From NCBI GenBank assembly GCA_039923455.1, contig JBDTCS010000295.1:1-10923 (forward strand): a stretch of 10,923 bases of DNA, in the 5' to 3' direction. Under the pieces are notes generated by a model. That model saw nothing but the letters and a program-made list of their open reading frames with translations, made no database searches and was not told where the DNA came from. The stretch comes from JBDTCS01 sp039923455. Its GTDB lineage: Bacteria; Bacteroidota; Ignavibacteria; Palsa-1295. Each line of letters opens with the position of its first letter. The first letter of the stretch is position 1. A program made the position numbers and the translations under genes. Positions 7,085 to 10,923 of this stretch are shown piece by piece.

Positions 7085-7269
7085 TATAGAGGATACAGCA
7101 GTAGAAGTTCAGTAGGCGACTGCGAAACCCGTGCGAGCGATGTGGTAAGTGCCACTCTAAGTGCGGTGCCCTGCCTTCGGATTAGGATCATCCATTGATG
7201 ACCGATTTTGAGGTGAATGATTTTGCTCGCTCACTTTTTACTTATCCTACTTACTGCTCCTCATTTTTT
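7085..7269 (+). ncRNA. Candidate structured non-coding RNA (6S-like architecture), class unknown
   Basis: A continuous 17-base 3' strand (7246-7262) pairs fully with three blocks on the 5' side. GAGG (7089-7092) pairs with CCTC, AGCAGTA (7097-7103) with TACTGCT, and AGTAGG (7111-7116) with CCTACT. Four- and seven-base bulges separate the blocks, all on the 5' strand. Inside this, GCGAGC (7133-7138) pairs with GCTCGC (7225-7230). Further in are a hairpin GTGG (7142-7145)/CCAC (7152-7155) and an apical hairpin (7185-7203) with TCATC/GATGA around CATT, extended by GG/CC. Immediately after the closing stem come A and six T (7264-7269), as at an intrinsic 3' end. Length (about 180 nt) and an interrupted rod resemble 6S RNA, but I see no primary-sequence signature, so the class is inference. 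TTGACC at 7071 and TTATAG at 7084 are too closely spaced to be a normal promoter pair. Confidence 0.4.
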
Positions 7270-7342
7270 CCGAGCGATCATTCAAGAGAAGTATCGGCCC
7301 GATGTGGCCAAGATTGTTTGTGTCTTAACCTAATTCATAGTC

Positions 7343-7396
7343 GATTGCCTGGCTGATCGTAGCGAACGCTACTTGAGTCGCCGGGCAATCTTTTTT
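7343..7396 (+). terminator. Compound Rho-independent terminator
   Basis: GATTGCCTGGC (7343-7353) pairs with GCCGGGCAATC (7380-7390), giving 11 bp including one G-U pair. An inner helix GTAGC (7359-7363)/GCTAC (7368-7372) is capped by the loop GAAC. Six T follow directly (7391-7396). This is a strong intrinsic terminator for rightward transcription from the small ORF and RNA region, and it insulates the protease gene downstream. The inner helix makes it longer than a standard terminator. Confidence 0.85.
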
Positions 7397-7559
7397 GTAT
7401 CTCTCCCCCTTTTACGCTCGCCGGTTCTACAACTCGGTGCCGATTTTCGGTAACTTTGTGTTCCCAATTCCGCTAAAACGAATCATCGTCTTCTTGAGGG
7501 CCATGATTGACTAACTCGATTTGGCTTAGGATGTCAGCTATATCACGATACCATTTTAC
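7397..7559 (+). promoter_or_regulatory. Leader of the subtilase gene with promoter-like motif and inverted repeat
   Basis: TAACTTTG (7451-7458) matches the Bacteroidota -7 consensus TAnnTTTG exactly and lies about 100 bp upstream of the protease ATG. I see no good -33 TTTG partner. Downstream, AATCAT (7481-7486) and ATGATT (7503-7508) form a 6-bp inverted repeat with a 16-base spacer, possibly an operator or chance. No Shine-Dalgarno precedes the ATG at 7560 (leader ccattttac). Confidence 0.3.
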
Positions 7560-10499
7560 ATGAGAGTATCTCGCAGCTCGATGCTCATTGCATCGATCGT
7601 TCTTCTTATCTCTTCGAATGTTTTGGCACAGACGACCGGCGCTATTGGCCGAGATCCGAAGATTAGTCGCCCAGAGAAAACGACCAGCCCGCTCGACTCC
7701 CCTATCATCAAGGGAGTGGCACGAGACAAGGTAGCAACGAATTCCACCTGGAGCTTTCTTCCTCTCGAAGCGGCCGAAGCCGAAACTTTCGAACGTGAGC
7801 ATCCGACCTATGATGGACGCGGTACTATCATTGTAATCTTGGATACGGGCGTAGATCCCGGACTTCCCGGCCTAACCTCCACTTCCGAAGGGAAGCAGAA
7901 GATCATCGACGTGCAGGATTTTTCCGGAACGGGTGAAGTGCCTTACGCAGAAGCTACACGATCGGGTGATGTACTAAATTTTCAAGGTAAGCGTGTACTC
8001 ACAGGTTTGAACAGTATCAAGCTCCCCACCACGATCAACAAATATTTTTATGCGCAACTTACCGAGCGCAAATTTCAGAACGGACTCAGCGATCTGAATT
8101 TTAATGAGAGCGATTCGGATGCATACGGCATTCTGCTTTTCGAAGACACTCCCGGACATTTCCTCGCATATCTTGATTCCGATGGCGATAGCAGCTTAAC
8201 AGGCGAGAAGCAACTCGCAAATTATCACGAGCGCTTCGATATTTTCTCCTTTCACTCGGCGGACACATCGGAGCACGGACAAGGCAAACGATTGAACGGA
8301 GCGATTAATATTTTCCCCGAACGTAGCGTGATCTCTGTTTACTTTGATGATGGTAGCCACGGATCGCATGTCGCGGGAATTGCATCAGGACATTCGATCG
8401 ATGGACAAGAAGGCTTTAATGGTCTTGCCCCGGGTGCAGAAGTTGTCGGAATCAAATTCGCTGACAATACGGAAGGCGGCGTGACGGTCTCGAACAGTAT
8501 GCGTCGCGGATTTCTCTACGCTGCAAATCTGGCAACGACGAGCCACAAGCCGGTAGTGGTGAATATGAGTTTTGGAATTGGCTCGGAGCTTGAAGGGCGA
8601 AGTGCGATGGACAAATTTCTCGACTCACTGCTAACAGCGGTTCCTGAACTCACGGTTTGCATTTCGGCAGGGAATGAAGGGCCGGGACTTTCCACTATCG
8701 GTTTGCCCGGGTCGGCAGATCGCGTTATCACGAGTGGAGCAGCTCTTCCGGACGATGCCGCTCGCGATCTTTACGGTGCGGCACTCACGCATCCTGTGCT
8801 ATTCGATTTTTCCAGTCGTGGAGGTGAACTCGCTAAGCCCGACATCGTATCACCGGGAACGGCCGTGAGTACAGTGCCAGATTATGTTTCCGGAGATCGC
8901 TACAACGGCACAAGTATGTCTTCGCCATTCACCACGGGCTGCGCTGCGGTGATACTTTCGGCGATGAAACAAACCTTCCCCGATTTTATTCCGAATGCAT
9001 TCGCACTCAAACGCGCGATGATGCTCTCGGCGATACCAATCACAGGATGCACTCCGCTTGATGAAGGGTTTGGCGAGGTGAATATTCCGAGGGCATTTGA
9101 ACTGTTGCGGAGTTGGTACGAGCGCAAACACACCCCGACCCACTACACGATTCTAACGATGATCCCAAGCGCTGTTGCCAAAGGCACTGCGGCATTTTAT
9201 CGAAGTGGGAATTACCCCAAGAATGGCGAGCACAATTATTTTCGCGTGACCGCCGATGAGGATCCGAACGCAACAATCCGAGAAAAGGCTGTCGGTTTTA
9301 AATCGTTCGATCTCGTCTCGGACGCACCTTGGCTCGTGCCGGTGCAGACGAGTATATATCGACGCGGTGAGAAGGCGATGCAAGTCGATGTGCGGTATGA
9401 CGAGAAAAAGTTAGCAGCGCCTGGAATATATACCGGGCGTATTTGGGCGTTTCCAAAAGGTGGCAAGGCGCAGCACACCAGAGCCGAATCGGAATTCGAA
9501 TTGCTGAACACCATCATAGTGCCGTACACATTCGCACCACAGAATAGTTATCGCGTAGAGATTCCAGAGATCAAGCAGACAAGCGGCGAAGTTGATCGTT
9601 TCTTTTTTGCAATTCCTGTTGGTGCTCGCTCCATTCGCTTCACGCTTTCGTCTGCCGATGCACATGCATCCGCCGATGCCTCTATATTTGACAATGACGG
9701 GAATGCGTTTGCAGGGCTTTCGCTCAAGCGGGGGGAGATTCCTCGCCCGGCTACAATCGAAATCACCGGTGAGCAACTCCATTCGGGTGTGCTCGAACTT
9801 GACTTGCGTGGTGGCAGAGCTCCTGAGGATATGAAACGGAGTGCGATGACGCTCGAAGCAGACGTGATACCAATGGACTTTGAACTCACGAGCAGTTCCG
9901 CACGGTCAGGTGAAACTGCTCGCGCACACATCACCCTCACCAATGGCTCAGCCTCCGACATTGACCTGTTGTCCGATGCAGAGATACTTGGTTACGAGCG
10001 CACGTTCGACACCGTGATAACAACCGGCGACGATTGCCGAATCGCGGTTACACCTAGACCGAAGGAAGCGCACGTGGAGTATCTTGTCTCTCTTTCGCGA
10101 GAGGATTACAATTTGTTTACCGATATCGCGCTTCAAATTCTTCGACCCGATTCCACAGCTGCATTCAATTCGGGATTTGATATTCGGGAGAAGACGGCGA
10201 AGGTAACTTTCGATCAAGCTGCCGGCGAACGCTACACACTGTATTTTCGTGGGGGGCTCGCGGTGCCAGATGAACCGCACACATTTCGATTAACCATTCG
10301 CGAACGACGCGTACTCAATTCAAGTATCGGAGCGACCATTGATCCGGCACACACTGTGCTATATCCGGATGAAGCGAAAACATTCAAGCTCGAATCCACG
10401 CGAACGATGCCCGAGCTTCCCGATTCGTATAGGTTCTATGGTATGATTCGAATCAAGCACGGCCCCGACGGGGTGATGCGACTACCCTTGCGATTCTGA
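7560..10499 (+). CDS. Secreted subtilase, tripeptidyl-peptidase II-like (S8 family)
   Basis: This 979-residue serine peptidase has a Sec signal peptide: basic start, hydrophobic core at about 8-20, and likely cleavage after VLA at 21-23. The subtilisin set is complete. D95 lies in ILDTGVDPG, H267 in DGSHGSHVAGI, the oxyanion N372 in SAGNEGPG, and S452 in NGTSMSSP. The Asp-His distance of 172 residues is far longer than in ordinary subtilisins. It matches the insertion of tripeptidyl-peptidase II, as does the DSDGDSSL segment at 206-213, followed by a Tyr/His-rich stretch. After about residue 520 the chain looks beta-rich, with an acidic, TPP II-like middle region (YRVEIP near 662). TPP II removes tripeptides from free N-termini; eukaryotic forms are cytosolic giants, whereas this one is exported. 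I see no clear C-terminal sorting domain. The gene stands alone behind a strong terminator and ends 7 bp before a convergent gene. Confidence 0.9.
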   Translation: MRVSRSSMLIASIVLLISSNVLAQTTGAIGRDPKISRPEKTTSPLDSPIIKGVARDKVATNSTWSFLPLEAAEAETFEREHPTYDGRGTIIVILDTGVDPGLPGLTSTSEGKQKIIDVQDFSGTGEVPYAEATRSGDVLNFQGKRVLTGLNSIKLPTTINKYFYAQLTERKFQNGLSDLNFNESDSDAYGILLFEDTPGHFLAYLDSDGDSSLTGEKQLANYHERFDIFSFHSADTSEHGQGKRLNGAINIFPERSVISVYFDDGSHGSHVAGIASGHSIDGQEGFNGLAPGAEVVGIKFADNTEGGVTVSNSMRRGFLYAANLATTSHKPVVVNMSFGIGSELEGRSAMDKFLDSLLTAVPELTVCISAGNEGPGLSTIGLPGSADRVITSGAALPDDAARDLYGAALTHPVLFDFSSRGGELAKPDIVSPGTAVSTVPDYVSGDRYNGTSMSSPFTTGCAAVILSAMKQTFPDFIPNAFALKRAMMLSAIPITGCTPLDEGFGEVNIPRAFELLRSWYERKHTPTHYTILTMIPSAVAKGTAAFYRSGNYPKNGEHNYFRVTADEDPNATIREKAVGFKSFDLVSDAPWLVPVQTSIYRRGEKAMQVDVRYDEKKLAAPGIYTGRIWAFPKGGKAQHTRAESEFELLNTIIVPYTFAPQNSYRVEIPEIKQTSGEVDRFFFAIPVGARSIRFTLSSADAHASADASIFDNDGNAFAGLSLKRGEIPRPATIEITGEQLHSGVLELDLRGGRAPEDMKRSAMTLEADVIPMDFELTSSSARSGETARAHITLTNGSASDIDLLSDAEILGYERTFDTVITTGDDCRIAVTPRPKEAHVEYLVSLSREDYNLFTDIALQILRPDSTAAFNSGFDIREKTAKVTFDQAAGERYTLYFRGGLAVPDEPHTFRLTIRERRVLNSSIGATIDPAHTVLYPDEAKTFKLESTRTMPELPDSYRFYGMIRIKHGPDGVMRLPLRF

Positions 10500-10506
10500 G
10501 GTGAGA

Positions 10507-10923
10507 TCAGTTATCGGTCAAAATCAATTTGCCGCTCGGCAATCCGGTCGCTGATACGTTACTAAGATTCAGAATATCTCTGTTTGAGATATAGGCAGGT
10601 AGCGAACCCTGCAATAAATTGAACGGAGATGGGCCAACGCTTGCGAGTCTTCCGGAGAAATGATCCGGCTCGAGCGTGACCGTAATCGAACCGCCGGTGC
10701 CTGCCAGCATCGGTGGTTCGTAACCGCCCGGAAACGCGTAAGTATCATGGGTGCTGTCAGAGTCGAAGCCTGTCGCCTCTGCAAATGCACCGTAGAAAAA
10801 AAGATGGTGTGGCACAAACCCTGAATCAATCACCCAAACTGCGTAGTGCCAATTTGCTGGCGGTGTAGGAAGGTTTGCAAGTGATGCACTCGGAGTTGCG
10901 CCTAAAAGTGTCATCAAATAAAA
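10507..10923 (-). CDS. Anti-sigma factor (RskA C-terminal)-like protein, N-terminus outside window
   Basis: The visible part is the last 139 or so residues; the frame stays open through the right edge. TTG at 10917 and ATG at 10914 could be starts, but the gene probably begins beyond the window. The fragment resembles the extracytoplasmic domain of RskA-type anti-sigma factors: LPTPPANWHYAVWVIDSG (compare the usual LP-x-Y-x-LW-x-I pattern), then a strand ending in GAF, then SITVTLEPDHFSG and a VGPSPFNLLQGSL segment in the place of the usual PTGP-type loop. Complete members have a short sigma-binding N-terminal region and one membrane helix; neither is visible. Related beta-domains also occur in stand-alone lipoproteins, so a non-regulatory role is possible. 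A sigma-factor gene beyond the edge would support the call. The stop is TGA at 10509-10507. Confidence 0.5.
   Translation of the reverse strand, partial: FYLMTLLGATPSASLANLPTPPANWHYAVWVIDSGFVPHHLFFYGAFAEATGFDSDSTHDTYAFPGGYEPPMLAGTGGSITVTLEPDHFSGRLASVGPSPFNLLQGSLPAYISNRDILNLSNVSATGLPSGKLILTDN

Noticed and set aside
7071..7099. TTGACC and TTATAG as a sigma-70 promoter for the RNA candidate
   Set aside because: The two elements are only about 7 bp apart; with a 17-bp spacer the -10 would be TACAGC, which is poor.

Overview
The window looks like ordinary chromosome from an uncultured or little-known bacterium. I infer the Bacteroidota/Chlorobiota side of the tree (FCB group), with low to moderate confidence. 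No start has a clear Shine-Dalgarno sequence, several have A/T-rich leaders, and two exact TAnnTTTG motifs (the Bacteroidota -7 promoter consensus) lie upstream of genes. Base composition and codon habits look uniform by eye across the large genes. I see no transposase, integrase, CRISPR array or phage gene.

Layout. From 104 to 2980 (+) three genes are packed with almost no spacing: a deoxyhypusine-synthase-like protein of unknown substrate, a CPBP/CAAX-type membrane protease, and phosphatidate cytidylyltransferase (CdsA). They are probably one operon. Convergent to it, 18 bp away, is a leftward unit read from high to low coordinates: an orphan solute-binding lipoprotein of the oligopeptide/dipeptide family (6116-4401), then aspartate kinase (4375-2999, apparent TTG start). 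Upstream on the same strand is tRNA-Phe(GAA), 6315-6243.

From 6316 to 7559 the window is nearly gene-free. It holds two 9-bp perfect inverted repeats (6409-6454 and 6603-6660) and a possible 61-residue single-pass membrane protein (6877-7062). It also holds a region that folds into an interrupted rod-like RNA of about 180 nt ending in a T tract (7085-7269), and a strong compound Rho-independent terminator (7343-7396).

From 7560 to 10499 (+) lies a 979-residue secreted subtilase. It has the full Asp/His/Asn/Ser catalytic set and the long Asp-His insertion typical of tripeptidyl-peptidase II. Seven bases beyond it, convergent and running off the right edge, is the C-terminal part of a protein resembling the extracellular domain of RskA-type anti-sigma factors.

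Taken together, the window holds lipid precursor synthesis, amino-acid biosynthesis, peptide capture and extracellular or periplasmic peptide degradation. The peptide-binding lipoprotein and the TPP II-like protease could both serve peptide use, but nothing in the layout links them directly. I found no clear new multi-gene system. The best candidate for something undescribed is the structured RNA at about 7085-7269.
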